The notes: generated from the sequence alone by a model not told the origin. A DNA stretch of 43,051 nucleotides from Gemmataceae bacterium (GCA_028288765.1 JAQGHQ010000539.1:1-43051), one strand, 5' to 3'; shown: positions 1-7,882, numbered from the stretch's first letter. Numbers and translations: made by a program.

Positions 1-636
1 CTTCGCCGCCCCGGCCGCGCCGCGGCCGACGACCTTCGCCACGGTCCCGAGGCCGGCGAGCACCTGCTCGCTCCCCGCGGCCACCTTGCCGTTCCCCCAC
101 GCGGCCGCCGTCCACAACCGGCGGAGCAGCGCCCCGACCGCCCGACCGAGACCGGTCACCAGCCAGTCGGCGGTGAATAGCACCCCCGCGGCCGCGCTGA
201 CCGCGAACGCGGCCCAGTCCCACGGGGGCTCGGTCACGTCTTCGAGGGTGAACCGGACGAACGCCCCGACCGACCCGCCCGGCCCGGCGACGGACGCGGG
301 CGACAGCTTCGACCCGGACCAGTCGGCGGCGGCCGCGGCGCAGGTGGTGAGGACGGTCCACCCGGCGAGCCGGGCCGCGATCCGGCCCGGGTGGCGGGTC
401 GCCACGAGCAGGGCGGTCAGGGCGAACCACCCGGCGAGGAACACGAGCGCCCCCCAGCCGAGCGGGTCGACGAGGTACGCGGCCGTCCGGTCGCCGGGGT
501 CGCCGAGCAGGTTCGGCCCGCCGAACAGCGCGCGGGCGGATCCGACCGCCACGGCGAGCAACCCGCCGACGGCGAACAGGGTGAGGGCGATCGCGTCGAG
601 CCGCCACCGCGGCGGGGGGACCTTGGGGTCGGACAT
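1..636 (-). CDS. ftsK: DNA translocase FtsK, N-terminal membrane part (partial)
   Basis: The gene starts with ATG at 636 and runs off the left edge of the window, so only the first 212 residues are visible. After a short basic leader (MSDPKVPPPRWRLD) come about four hydrophobic segments, near residues 15-35, 62-80, 88-105 and 140-160. The pattern FGGPNLLGDPGDRTAAYLVD followed by a hydrophobic stretch matches the 4TM N-terminal domain of FtsK/SpoIIIE translocases, which anchor the hexameric motor at the division septum for chromosome dimer resolution. The motor and gamma domains would lie to the left of position 1, so the assignment rests on the membrane domain alone. It is divergent from trmL. 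No stop interrupts the frame. Another polytopic membrane protein cannot be excluded. Confidence 0.7.
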   Translation of the reverse strand, partial: MSDPKVPPPRWRLDAIALTLFAVGGLLAVAVGSARALFGGPNLLGDPGDRTAAYLVDPLGWGALVFLAGWFALTALLVATRHPGRIAARLAGWTVLTTCAAAAADWSGSKLSPASVAGPGGSVGAFVRFTLEDVTEPPWDWAAFAVSAAAGVLFTADWLVTGLGRAVGALLRRLWTAAAWGNGKVAAGSEQVLAGLGTVAKVVGRGAAGAAK

Positions 637-760
637 GCCAGCTGGTCTCGGTGCCGGTCGGGCCGTCTGGTCTCCTGCATTGTCAAGCGACGGGCGCCCG
701 ATCTGAACGGGCGTTCGGCCGCCTCACCGGGAGTTTTCACCCACCGGGGGCGGTCTCGCC

Positions 761-768
761 GGTACAAA
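761..768 (+). promoter_or_regulatory. Candidate -10 element (GGTACAAA) upstream of trmL
   Basis: GGTACAAA lies about 30 bases before the GTG start of trmL. Similar GGTAC(A/G) or GGTAT octamers precede several other genes here. No convincing -35 box is visible, so this is a weak inference. Confidence 0.3.
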
Positions 769-798
769 ACACCCAGCCCGTACAACCGGAGAAATCGC

Positions 799-1371
799 GT
801 GCTGCATGTCGCGCTGTGGGAACCGGAGATCCCGCCGAACACGGGGAACGTGGCCCGGCTGTGCGCGGCCACCGGCACCCGGCTGCATCTCATCGGCCGG
901 CTCGGGTTCCGGCTGGACGACAAGGCACTGAAGCGCGCCGGGCTCGACTACTGGCCGGCGGTCGAGCTCGCCCGGCACGTGACGTTCGAGGAGTTCGAGG
1001 CAGGAAACCTAACCCCCCAACCCCTGAACCTAACCCCCCAGCCCCCTTCCCTGGGAGGGAAGGGGGAGCCAGACCCGGTCGTATTGTCTTGCTCCCCTCC
1101 CCGCCCAGGGGAGGGGCTTGCGGGGCAGGGGTTCCGGATCTGGTGCGTCGAGACGCCGGGGGAGATGCCGTACACCCGGGCCGATTTTCGGGACGGCGAT
1201 TGCCTGCTCTTCGGGAGCGAGTCGAAGGGGCTGCCGCCGGGGGTGCGGGAGCGGTCGGCCGGGCGTGTCCTCGGCATCCCGATGCCCACCGGGAAGGTCC
1301 GCAGCCTCAACCTGGCCACGGCGGTCGGCATCGTCCTCTACGAAGCCCTCCGACAGGTACACAGGTGGTAA
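799..1371 (+). CDS. trmL: tRNA (cytidine(34)-2'-O)-methyltransferase TrmL, with in-frame insertion
   Basis: This SPOUT-family enzyme 2'-O-methylates the wobble nucleotide of leucine tRNAs using S-adenosylmethionine. The GTG start at 799 gives the canonical beginning LHVALWEPEIPPNTGN and is preceded by GGAG at 788-791; the frame is open much further upstream, but that part is not family-like. Conserved blocks are WEPEIPPNTGNVARLCAATG (residues 7-26), LFGSESKGLP (137-146) and the knot region RSLNLATAVGIVLYEALRQ (168-186). The protein is 190 residues against about 155-160 for the family. The excess is residues 70-111, a Pro/Gly/Leu-rich block encoded by a palindromic repeat (1006-1131) between FEEFEAG and FRIWCVETPG. 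All family motifs survive, so the enzyme may still work, but this is not shown. Confidence 0.9.
   Translation: MLHVALWEPEIPPNTGNVARLCAATGTRLHLIGRLGFRLDDKALKRAGLDYWPAVELARHVTFEEFEAGNLTPQPLNLTPQPPSLGGKGEPDPVVLSCSPPRPGEGLAGQGFRIWCVETPGEMPYTRADFRDGDCLLFGSESKGLPPGVRERSAGRVLGIPMPTGKVRSLNLATAVGIVLYEALRQVHRW
1006..1131 (+). repeat. Palindromic repeat element inserted in frame inside trmL
   Basis: A 126-base (42-codon) block carries two copies of AACCTAACCCCCCA (1006-1019, 1027-1040). It also has a 10-bp hairpin CCCCCTTCCC/GGGAAGGGGG (1042-1066, loop TGGGA) and a 9-bp hairpin CCCCTCCCC/GGGGAGGGG (1094-1116). GGCAGG occurs just before it (999-1004) and near its end (1124-1129), which could be a target duplication. 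Removing 126 bases restores EFEAGFRIW in frame. Such C/G-tract hairpins are common intergenic repeats in planctomycetes and cyanobacteria. Confidence 0.8.
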
Positions 1372-1508
1372 GACCCGCAGGACCGGACCGGTTTCACGAC
1401 AGCCCGGGCTCGTTCGAGCCCAGGTGCCAGTGACAACCGGGGGGGCGGGACGATTGGATAGGGTCGTCATGACGACCAGCGGGTCGTCGGCCCAGTTCCG
1501 GGGGTGGG

Positions 1509-1859
1509 ATGTCGTCAGCGGTCGTCGCGTTCCGGGCGGTGGAGGACCTCGCCGCTTTCGTTCACCAGGTGTTGTGCGACAAGGATGTACTCGACCCGCA
1601 ACAAACCCCGCTGTTCCGCACCCCGCTCAAGAAGGGCGGCCGGGCGTGCGGGGTCGTGTTCCACGTCGAGGGGCCCCGCCTCCTGCGGACGTCCGCGGTC
1701 TGGTCGGCCGACGCCGACCGGATCATCTTCTACGACTCGACCGGCACCCGCTTCCGCGAGGTGAACCTTTCGGAAAGCCCGCTTCTGTCGAATGCGGAAT
1801 GCGGAATCGAAACCCGAAGACAAAACCCGCCCCGCGGCGTGACTGATCGCCTGTCTTGA
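1509..1859 (+). CDS. Small conserved-looking protein of unknown function with repeat-encoded tail
   Basis: This 116-residue soluble protein starts at ATG 1509. The first 95 residues look like an ordinary protein: VVAFRAVEDLAAFVHQVLCD, TPLFRTPLKKGGRACGVVFH, then VEGPRLLRTSAVWSADADRI and IFYDSTGTRFREVNLSESP. No signal peptide, membrane segment or known catalytic motif is visible. I recall similar short proteins in Gemmata-type genomes but know no function. From about residue 95 onward (LSNAECGIETRRQ...) the coding sequence runs into one arm of an inverted repeat (1791-1807), and the TGA stop lies between the two arms, so the native C-terminus is probably lost or replaced. The convergent neighbour at 1897-2520 encodes a redoxin; nothing links the two functionally. 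Confidence 0.6.
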   Translation: MSSAVVAFRAVEDLAAFVHQVLCDKDVLDPQQTPLFRTPLKKGGRACGVVFHVEGPRLLRTSAVWSADADRIIFYDSTGTRFREVNLSESPLLSNAECGIETRRQNPPRGVTDRLS

Positions 1860-1889
1860 TTCCGCAATCCGCATTCCGCATTCCGCATT
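1791..1889. repeat. Inverted repeat between convergent genes
   Basis: Perfect 17-base arms AATGCGGAATGCGGAAT (1791-1807) and ATTCCGCATTCCGCATT (1873-1889) surround 65 bases. The arms are themselves built from a GGAATGC tandem. The left arm is inside the 3' end of the upstream gene. The right arm ends 7 bases before the stop codon of the convergent redoxin gene. It may also act as a two-way terminator. Confidence 0.7.
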
Positions 1890-1896
1890 TCTTCGC

Positions 1897-2520
1897 TCAG
1901 TCGTCCTTCTTCTTGTTGAATTTGATCCCGCAGCCGGCGGCGGCGGACGTCTCGGCGGTCCCGGCCGGCTTGCCTTCCAGTGCGGCGGCGACCGCGACCT
2001 CCAGGTGCTTCGCCTTCACCTCACCGGGTGGGGCCTTGTCGTCCATCGCCCCCATGTAGACCACCTTTCGGTCCTTGTCGATGACGAAGAACTCCGGGGT
2101 GAATTTGGCCCCATACTTCCGGGCGATCTCCTGGGTCGGGTCGTACAGGTACGGGAACGGGAACTTCTTCTTCGCCGCCCGCTGCTTCATCGCCGGCAGG
2201 GCGTCGTCCCTGGCGGTGTTCACGTTAACCGCCACCAGCCCGACTTTCGCGTCCGGCCCGGCGTGAGTTTTCGCGAACGCAACGATCCGGTCCTCGTACC
2301 CTTCTGCGATCGGGCAACTGTTGCAGGTGAACACGATCACCACCACGTCCTTGTCCTTCAGGTCGGCGAGGGCGTGGGTCTTCCCATCAGTCCCCTCCAA
2401 CCCCTCCCAGGCCGGGGCCGGGTCGCCGACGCTGAGCGTCCTGTTGAACTTCCCGGCCGGCGCCGGCGCGGCGAGCGCGAGAAGGGCAGTCAGGGCACTG
2501 AGGCGGGTGAGGGTTCTCAT
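1897..2520 (-). CDS. Secreted thioredoxin-fold (redoxin) protein
   Basis: The ATG at 2520 is preferred over the in-frame GTG at 2529 because GAGGTGA sits about 7 bases before it. The product has 207 residues. Residues 1-22 form a signal peptide (MRTLTRLSALTALLALAAPAPA). A peroxiredoxin/thioredoxin-like domain follows with VGDPAPAW (31-38) and VVVIVFTCNSCPIAEGYEDR, giving a CxxC pair at C66/C69. A strand KYGAKFTPEFFVIDKDRKVV corresponds to the cis-Pro region. The C-terminus ends with a lone Cys in GCGIKFNKKKDD, a tail I associate with planctomycete redoxins of this type. It probably acts in the periplasm as a thiol-disulfide or peroxide-handling protein; the substrate cannot be predicted. It is transcribed toward trmL, downstream of lctP but separated from it by a strong palindrome. 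Confidence 0.8.
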   Translation of the reverse strand: MRTLTRLSALTALLALAAPAPAGKFNRTLSVGDPAPAWEGLEGTDGKTHALADLKDKDVVVIVFTCNSCPIAEGYEDRIVAFAKTHAGPDAKVGLVAVNVNTARDDALPAMKQRAAKKKFPFPYLYDPTQEIARKYGAKFTPEFFVIDKDRKVVYMGAMDDKAPPGEVKAKHLEVAVAAALEGKPAGTAETSAAAGCGIKFNKKKDD

Positions 2521-2597
2521 AGGGGTCACCTCGTGGGATGGTCCAGGGGCTCATGCCACTGGCTATTAACGGCCGCCCCGTTGAGGCGACAAGAGGC

Positions 2598-2662
2598 GGG
2601 CCGCCACGGCGGGCGGCCCCTACAAACCTCGGACCTGTAGGGGCCGCCCGCCGTGGCGGCCC
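2598..2662 (-). terminator. 27-bp perfect palindrome downstream of lctP
   Basis: Arms 2598-2624 and 2636-2662 are perfectly complementary (27 bp) around an 11-base loop. The element lies 10 bases past the lctP stop codon (minus strand) and before the redoxin gene. It has no U-tract, so it may be a repeat element that also blocks readthrough rather than a classic intrinsic terminator. Confidence 0.6.
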
Positions 2663-2672
2663 GAGCCACACG

Positions 2673-4526
2673 TCACGGTTTCGGCACCATCAACGTGAAC
2701 GGGGGCACGAACGCCTGGAGCGCGGTCATCGCCCCGACCACACATGCCAGGAAGACGCTGTGCCAGACCACCGCCTTGAAGATGTCCGCCTCCCTGCCGA
2801 CCTGGTTCGTCCCGGCGGTCGCCACGCAGATGCTCTGGGCGTCGATCATCTTCCCCATCACCCCGCCGGTGCTGTTCGCCGTGCAGATCAACAGCTGCGC
2901 TTGCTCCAGCGACAGGTGGTTCATCGCCCCGGCGTGGTGGGCGTTCCACACCTCGGTCGCCGTGATCTTCTGGAGGCTCCCGAACAGGGCGTTGCTCCCG
3001 GCGTCGGTCCCGGTCAGGAACACCCCGAGCCAGCCGAGCAGGGCGGCGAAGAACGGGTACAGCGCCCCGGTCTCGGCGAACGCCACCCCGAGGGTGGCGT
3101 CGATCCCGGCGTACTTGGTCACGTAGCTCAGCCCGAGCATGCACGCGATCGTCGGGATCGGCACCTTCATCTGCACGCCCGTCTTGCGGAACACCGTCCC
3201 GACCTGCGCCCGCGACATCCGCAGCATGACCATCGACACCAGGGCGGCGGCGAACACCGGGGTGCCGGGGTTCGTCAGCCACGGGAAGTTGAACAGCGCC
3301 GATTCCTTCCTCTGGGCCTCGGTCGCGTCCTTCGGGAGCAGGCGGTCCGCCCTCTCGACCTCCTTGTGAAGCGTCGGGACCGGTTCCGTGTAGTACGACC
3401 TCGCGATCCCCAGGTCGATCGGCCGGGCGGCCGTCGTTTCCTCTTTCCGGAGCCACCCGGCCGCGGCCAGGCAGGCGGCCATCAGCAGGAACGGCGACCA
3501 CGCCACCGCCACCCGCCGGGCGGTCAGGGGCTCCTCGGCCTTCACCTCCGGCCCCTCGAGGAGCGACTCGACCTCCTCCTTCGCGTACCGCACCTCCGGC
3601 TCGTTCAGCGCCTTCCGCTCGTCCTCATTCCGCACCCCCCGGTCCGCATCCCGCACTTCTTGCGAAAACTTCCACTCGGTCCGCGGCTTCCACACGAACT
3701 TGAGAAAGACGGCCAGGGTGACGAGCGAGAACAGGCCGCCGCCGATGTCGGTGAGCGGCCAGAGGGTGAACCCCGGCACCCACAGGTGCATGGTGGCGAA
3801 AAAGTACTGGAACAGGGCGAACGACCCGCCCCCGACCAGGAGCGCCGGCCAGACGGCCAGCGTCTGCCGCCAGGTACACATGCACTTCACCATGTAAAGC
3901 GGCACGAGGCACGACAGGAATGGCAGTTGGTGGCCGCACATCACGCTGATCGTCTCGGCCGGGATGCCGGTGACGTTCCCGAGGGTCAGGATCGGGACCC
4001 CGAGCCCGCCGTAGCACACCGGCGAGGTGTTCGCGATCAGACAGATGACTGCGGCCCGGAACGGCGGGACCCCGAGCCCGACCAGCATCGCCCCGCAGAT
4101 CGCGACCGGCGACCCGGCCCCGGCCGCCCCCTCCATGAACGCCCCGAACGCGAACCCGATCAGCACCGCCTGCACCCGGGCGTCGCCGCTCAGCCCGCCG
4201 ATCGACCGGCGGATGATGGCGAACTGCCCGGTCTCGACGGTCACGTTGTACAGCAGCATCGCCGAGAACACGGTCCACCCGATCGGGAGCAGACCGAACC
4301 AGGCCCCATGCACGAACGCCCACGACGCCATGTCGAGCGGCATCCCGTACACGAGCCAGGCCACGAGCACCGCCACCACCGCCCCGGCCGCCCCCGCCCA
4401 ACTCGCCAGCCACCGCCGCCCGACCAGCAGGTAGAAGAGGACCAGGACCGGGAGGGCGGCGACGACGGTGGATGCGGTCTGGTACCCGAGCGGGTTCAAT
4501 TCCTGGACGTACACGGCGAACGGCAT
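2673..4526 (-). CDS. lldP: L-lactate permease family transporter
   Basis: This 617-residue polytopic membrane protein starts at ATG 4526. Family signatures are visible: WTVFSAMLLYNVTVETGQF near residue 85, FGAFMEGAAGAGSPVAICGA near 130, LIANTSPVCYGGLGVPI near 165, and GVFLTGTDAGSNALFGSLQ plus TANSTGGVMGKMIDAQSICV near the C-terminus. These place it in the LctP/LldP family, which imports lactate and related 2-hydroxy acids with protons. It is longer than the usual 530-560 residues because a charged cytoplasmic loop (about residues 280-345, with EVRDADRGVRNEDE) and another loop (about 365-410) are expanded. Part of the first loop (3626-3656) resembles the GGAATGC repeat seen at 1791-1889. No lactate dehydrogenase gene is adjacent, so the substrate is inferred only from the family. 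Confidence 0.88.
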   Translation of the reverse strand: MPFAVYVQELNPLGYQTASTVVAALPVLVLFYLLVGRRWLASWAGAAGAVVAVLVAWLVYGMPLDMASWAFVHGAWFGLLPIGWTVFSAMLLYNVTVETGQFAIIRRSIGGLSGDARVQAVLIGFAFGAFMEGAAGAGSPVAICGAMLVGLGVPPFRAAVICLIANTSPVCYGGLGVPILTLGNVTGIPAETISVMCGHQLPFLSCLVPLYMVKCMCTWRQTLAVWPALLVGGGSFALFQYFFATMHLWVPGFTLWPLTDIGGGLFSLVTLAVFLKFVWKPRTEWKFSQEVRDADRGVRNEDERKALNEPEVRYAKEEVESLLEGPEVKAEEPLTARRVAVAWSPFLLMAACLAAAGWLRKEETTAARPIDLGIARSYYTEPVPTLHKEVERADRLLPKDATEAQRKESALFNFPWLTNPGTPVFAAALVSMVMLRMSRAQVGTVFRKTGVQMKVPIPTIACMLGLSYVTKYAGIDATLGVAFAETGALYPFFAALLGWLGVFLTGTDAGSNALFGSLQKITATEVWNAHHAGAMNHLSLEQAQLLICTANSTGGVMGKMIDAQSICVATAGTNQVGREADIFKAVVWHSVFLACVVGAMTALQAFVPPFTLMVPKP

Positions 4527-4586
4527 GGAGAGGCCTCGCGACGGAAGACCGATCCGGCGATGCTAACAGGCCCGGCCCGGCCTGGG

Positions 4587-4757
4587 AATGACGAATGCCC
4601 CACCAATGCCTCGGAGAATGACGAATTCAGTCGAATGCCCCACCGGCCGGGAACAATGACGAATGCCCCACCAATGACCCACCAATGACGAAGGGAAGAA
4701 CCGACAGGTGTGCCCCCAAGAGGTCTTTCCTTCGTCATTGGTGGGGCATTCGTCATT
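4587..4757. repeat. 22-mer repeat cluster in the lctP-lipoprotein intergenic region
   Basis: The 412-base gap 4527-4938 contains no gene. An identical 22-mer beginning AATGACGAATGCC occurs at 4587-4608 and 4655-4676 and inverted at 4736-4757, with a degenerate copy near 4617-4644. A further inverted pair (about 4681-4702 against 4720-4742) makes the right part a hairpin. AT-rich hexamers TAAAAT (4774-4779) and TAAGAT (4836-4841) could be -10 boxes for the lipoprotein gene, but no -35 is clear. Confidence 0.75.
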
Positions 4758-4938
4758 GCGGAATGCGCCCGGGTAAAATGTGCGGATCAGGGAATGCGGC
4801 GAAATTGCGTGAAGTGCGGGAGCCAGCTGCGCCGAGATAAGATGCGTAACCTTCTGACGTCCGGATGATATCCCACCCAGTTTACCGGGTTCGAGGCCCC
4901 AAACGGGACTCCCCCACCCAACTCCCGGAGCTAGCACC

Positions 4939-5481
4939 ATGACGCGGTCGCACAAGGTACTTGGGTTCCTACTCGTTTCCCTACTGGGGATTTACGGCTG
5001 CGCCCGCGGGCCGGTCCCGGGCTCCGGCGGCGACAGGGCCGCGCTGGAGGCCAAAGTGCAGCGGCTGGAGGAGGACTTCCGGGCGGCGGCGGCGGCCCGC
5101 GATTCGTTCCGCCAGAAACTCCTGGCCGTCGAGGAGAAGCAGGGGCAGACCCAGCGGCAGCTCGAACAGGCGAACGCGACGGCCGCCCACGAGCGGCAGG
5201 AGCGGGAGACGGCGAAGGCCGAGCTGAAGACCCGGACGGCGGAGCGGGATAACCTGCAAACCCACTTCGATGCGTTCCGCAAGAACATCAAGGAGCTGAT
5301 CGGCCAGGCGGAGACCGCGCTGAACACCTCCGCCCCCCCGCCCGCGCTGGTCGGGACCCTGCCCGTCCCGACCGCGCCCGCGCCTGTCCTGGTCGGGACC
5401 CTGCCCGTCCCGACCGCGCCCGCGCCTGTCCTGGTCGAGGCCCAGACCGGCCCGAACACGGTCACCAACATCCGGAATTGA
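4939..5481 (+). CDS. Coiled-coil lipoprotein of unknown function
   Basis: This 180-residue protein starts at ATG 4939. Residues 1-21 form a lipoprotein signal ending in a lipobox (SLLGIYGC), with Cys21 as the likely lipidated residue. From about residue 32 to 118 the sequence is a long, charged, heptad-rich helix (AALEAKVQRLEEDFRAAAAA through the KAELKTRTAERDNLQTHFD region), strongly coiled-coil in character. The C-terminal third is a Pro/Ala/Val-rich tail with two exact copies of a 14-residue unit (LVGTLPVPTAPAPV). This architecture suggests an envelope-anchored spacer or scaffold, but no family is recognised. A strong palindrome at 5517-5550 closes the transcript. Neighbours give no functional hint. 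Confidence 0.75.
   Translation: MTRSHKVLGFLLVSLLGIYGCARGPVPGSGGDRAALEAKVQRLEEDFRAAAAARDSFRQKLLAVEEKQGQTQRQLEQANATAAHERQERETAKAELKTRTAERDNLQTHFDAFRKNIKELIGQAETALNTSAPPPALVGTLPVPTAPAPVLVGTLPVPTAPAPVLVEAQTGPNTVTNIRN
5347..5430 (+). repeat. Two tandem 42-base repeats inside the lipoprotein gene
   Basis: Units 5347-5388 and 5389-5430 are identical and encode LVGTLPVPTAPAPV each; a third partial unit begins at 5431. Near-zero divergence indicates recent slippage or duplication. Confidence 0.85.
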
Positions 5482-5516
5482 TCTCGGGCTCCGGACGGCC
5501 GGAACCCTGTTTCATA

Positions 5517-5550
5517 CCGAAGCCCGGGGACCACGGTCCCCGGGCTTCGG
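5517..5550 (+). terminator. 16-bp palindrome after the lipoprotein gene
   Basis: CCGAAGCCCGGGGACC (5517-5532) is perfectly complementary to 5535-5550, with only AC between. It starts 36 bases after the stop codon. There is no long T-tract, only CTTT downstream. Terminator function is inferred from position. Confidence 0.6.
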
Positions 5551-5555
5551 GCTTT

Positions 5556-5627
5556 CCCTGGGAGCGCGGCCGTCTCGGCCGGTCTTCGGCGCGCAGAAGA
5601 GCGACCGCCTCTGCCGTGCTCCCAGGG
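5556..5627. repeat. Interspersed palindromic repeat, copy 1 (CTGGGAGCGCGG family)
   Basis: Outer arms CCCTGGGAGC (5556-5565) and GCTCCCAGGG (5618-5627) enclose a small inner hairpin GGCCGTCTCGGCC. A 34-base stretch (5558-5591) matches copy 2 near 31475-31508 with one mismatch. Confidence 0.75.
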
Positions 5628-5668
5628 CAGACAATCCGGTCCATTCCGCCCACCGCCTGAAAGAAGTT

Positions 5669-5676
5669 GGTACGAT
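5669..5676 (+). promoter_or_regulatory. Candidate -10 element (GGTACGAT) upstream of the WD40 gene
   Basis: GGTACGAT lies 70 bases before the GTG start at 5747. It fits the recurrent GGTAC octamer seen upstream of other genes in the window. No good -35 was found. Confidence 0.3.
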
Positions 5677-5746
5677 AGTCCTCACCACCCTGACCGACCG
5701 GCTGTCTCCTCTCTCGCCGGGCCCATCCTGCCGCCGAGGACTTCTC

Positions 5747-7882
5747 GTGTCGAACCCCCGTCGCCGGTTCGTCGTCCCAGTGATCGTCTTCGGCGCCCTC
5801 GTGTGGGCCGCGTCGGTCGAGCCCCCGCTCGCCGCCCAGCCCGTCGCCAAGGGGGTGACCATCCCGCCCGAACCGCTCGCCCTGCGGGCCGGGGAGCCGC
5901 TCAGCGTCCGGACGCTGGTTCAGAGGCCGCCGGCGGTCCCGGGCGCGGTGAGCTGGACGGTCGAAACGCGCCGCCACCGCGGGCACCTGACGACCTCCGC
6001 CCTCAGCCCGGACGGCAAGCGGGTGGCCACCGGCGGGCTGGACGGGATCATCCGGGTGTGGGACGCCGAGACCGGGGAGTTCGTCCGGGCGCTGGTCGGG
6101 CACGGCAGCTACGTGTACGGCCTGGCGTGGTCCCCGGACGGGAACACCCTGGCCTCCGCCGGCAGCTTCGACGGGACCGCGAAGCTGTGGGACGCGGCGT
6201 CCGGGATGCCGCTGCGGACGCTGAAGGGGCACAAGGGGTACACCCACCACGTCGCGTGGGCACGGGACGGGAAGGCGCTCGTGGTCGCGGGCGGGGTCAG
6301 CGGGTTCGTCACGCACTGGGACGTCGCCAAGCCCGACCCGGTGAAAACGATCGAGACCGGGAACCCGATCACCGGCGTCGCCTGGGGGACGGACGGCAAG
6401 CGGGTGGCCGTGTCCGGGGTGATGATCGGCGTCCAGGTGTGGGAGGTCCGCGAGGAGAAGGTGGTTCACACCCTCCCCGTCCCCGGGCAGAACGGGAGCT
6501 CGGTGGCGTGGTCCCCCGACGGGAAGACGCTCGTGGGCGGCGGGGCGACCAAGACGATCGTCTGGGACGCCTCGACCGGGAAGCAGACGCACGAGCTCGA
6601 CACGCCCGGGTCGGCGGTCGCGTTCAGCCCCACCGGGGATACGCTCGCGGTATCGGCCGGGACCGAGGTGAGGCTCTGGCAGGGCGGGTTCGGCAACCCG
6701 CCGAAAGCGATCCCGCTCGCCGACGCCCGCACCCTGTCCTGGGCCCCGGACGGGGGGAGCCTGTTCGGCACCGCGACGACCGCGGTGAAGTGGTGCCCCG
6801 TCTCCGGCCAGAAGCCGGCCCGGGAGATCGACGCCGCCGCGGACTTCCCGGTCCAGCTCACCCCGGGCCGGCCGCTCATCACCGGGCTCAACACCCAGAC
6901 CCCCCAGCTCTGGGACCTGACGTCGGGGAAGCTGGTGGGCACCCTGGAGGGGCACACCGCGGGCATCTCCGCGGCCGCGTGGTCGCGGGACGGGAAGCAG
7001 CTCGCGACCGCGTCGGCGGACAAGACCGTCCGCCTGTGGGACGCGGCCGGGAAGCCGGTCCGGACGCTGAGCGGGCACGAGGGGCCGGTCCAGTGCGTGG
7101 CGTGGGCGGACGGGAAGACGCTGGCGAGCGGGGGGGCGGACAAGACCGTCCGGGTGTGGCCGGCCGGCTCGGAAACCGGGAAGGTGTTGCGGCAGCACAA
7201 CGGGGCCGTGACCGCGCTGGCCTGGGCGAAGGACGGCAAACAGCTCGCGTCCGGGGACGAGGAGCACACGGTGTTGCTGTGGGCGGTGGACGGGGACAAA
7301 CAGCCGCAGTCGATCGCGGTGACGGCCCCGGTCCGGGCGCTCGCCTGGGCGGGCAACGGGAAGCTCGTGGCGGTCGGCCTGGCCACCGGGAACGTGGAGG
7401 TGTTCACCCCGGTCGGCGGGAAGCAGCAGCAGACGTTCGAGCGGGCCGGAAGCCCGCCCACCGTCACCTCGCTCGCCTTCGCCCCGGACTCGGTGACGCT
7501 GTTGTCCGGCCGGGGCAACCACACCGCGCAGGTGTGGCGGGCCGGCGCGACGAACCCCGTGATCGATTTGCCGGGCATGGCCCCGATCACCCACGTCGGC
7601 TGGTCCGCCGGCGGGGGGTCGATGGTCCTGTCCGAATCCGACCGGGCGGTGCGGGTGTTCGACCTGACGACCGGGCAGCTGCGGGCGTCGGTGGTGGCGG
7701 ACGGGAAGCAGGCGGCCGTCGTGTCCACGGCCGGGCATTTCCGGGTGGCCGACGAGGCGACGTGCGAGCTGGTATGCGTGGTGCAGACCGCCAAAGGTCA
7801 GGAGACATTGACCCCGAAGGAGTTTGCCGCCAAGTTCCGGCACAAGAACAACCCCGCGGCGGTGGTCCTGACGGACAAGTAA
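5747..7882 (+). CDS. Secreted WD40-repeat beta-propeller protein
   Basis: A GTG start at 5747, preceded by GAGGA (5735-5739), gives a 711-residue protein. Residues 1-30 look like a signal peptide (RRRFVVPVIVFGALVWAASV). WD40 blades run through most of the chain; diagnostic units include TSALSPDGKRVATGGLDGI, VYGLAWSPDGNTLASAGSFD, AAAWSRDGKQLATASADKTV and LAWAKDGKQLASGDEEHTV, each ending in VW/LW-D type strands. The number of blades (about 12-14) suggests two propellers in tandem. The C-terminal 60 residues (ELVCVVQTAKGQETLTPKEF) match the tail often found on planctomycete WD40 proteins. It probably serves as an extracytoplasmic interaction scaffold. The kinase gene follows on the same strand after 334 bases, but shared function is only a guess. 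Confidence 0.88.
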   Translation: MSNPRRRFVVPVIVFGALVWAASVEPPLAAQPVAKGVTIPPEPLALRAGEPLSVRTLVQRPPAVPGAVSWTVETRRHRGHLTTSALSPDGKRVATGGLDGIIRVWDAETGEFVRALVGHGSYVYGLAWSPDGNTLASAGSFDGTAKLWDAASGMPLRTLKGHKGYTHHVAWARDGKALVVAGGVSGFVTHWDVAKPDPVKTIETGNPITGVAWGTDGKRVAVSGVMIGVQVWEVREEKVVHTLPVPGQNGSSVAWSPDGKTLVGGGATKTIVWDASTGKQTHELDTPGSAVAFSPTGDTLAVSAGTEVRLWQGGFGNPPKAIPLADARTLSWAPDGGSLFGTATTAVKWCPVSGQKPAREIDAAADFPVQLTPGRPLITGLNTQTPQLWDLTSGKLVGTLEGHTAGISAAAWSRDGKQLATASADKTVRLWDAAGKPVRTLSGHEGPVQCVAWADGKTLASGGADKTVRVWPAGSETGKVLRQHNGAVTALAWAKDGKQLASGDEEHTVLLWAVDGDKQPQSIAVTAPVRALAWAGNGKLVAVGLATGNVEVFTPVGGKQQQTFERAGSPPTVTSLAFAPDSVTLLSGRGNHTAQVWRAGATNPVIDLPGMAPITHVGWSAGGGSMVLSESDRAVRVFDLTTGQLRASVVADGKQAAVVSTAGHFRVADEATCELVCVVQTAKGQETLTPKEFAAKFRHKNNPAAVVLTDK

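Noticed and set aside
391..798. Upstream extension of the trmL frame
   Set aside because: It is antisense to ftsK and has no family similarity. GTG 799 with GGAG gives the exact TrmL N-terminus.
2538..4688. Long open frame of 716 codons on the plus strand
   Set aside because: It is antisense to the lactate permease, which has clear family motifs. The frame is open only because of high GC, and its product is Arg/Pro/His-rich without domains.
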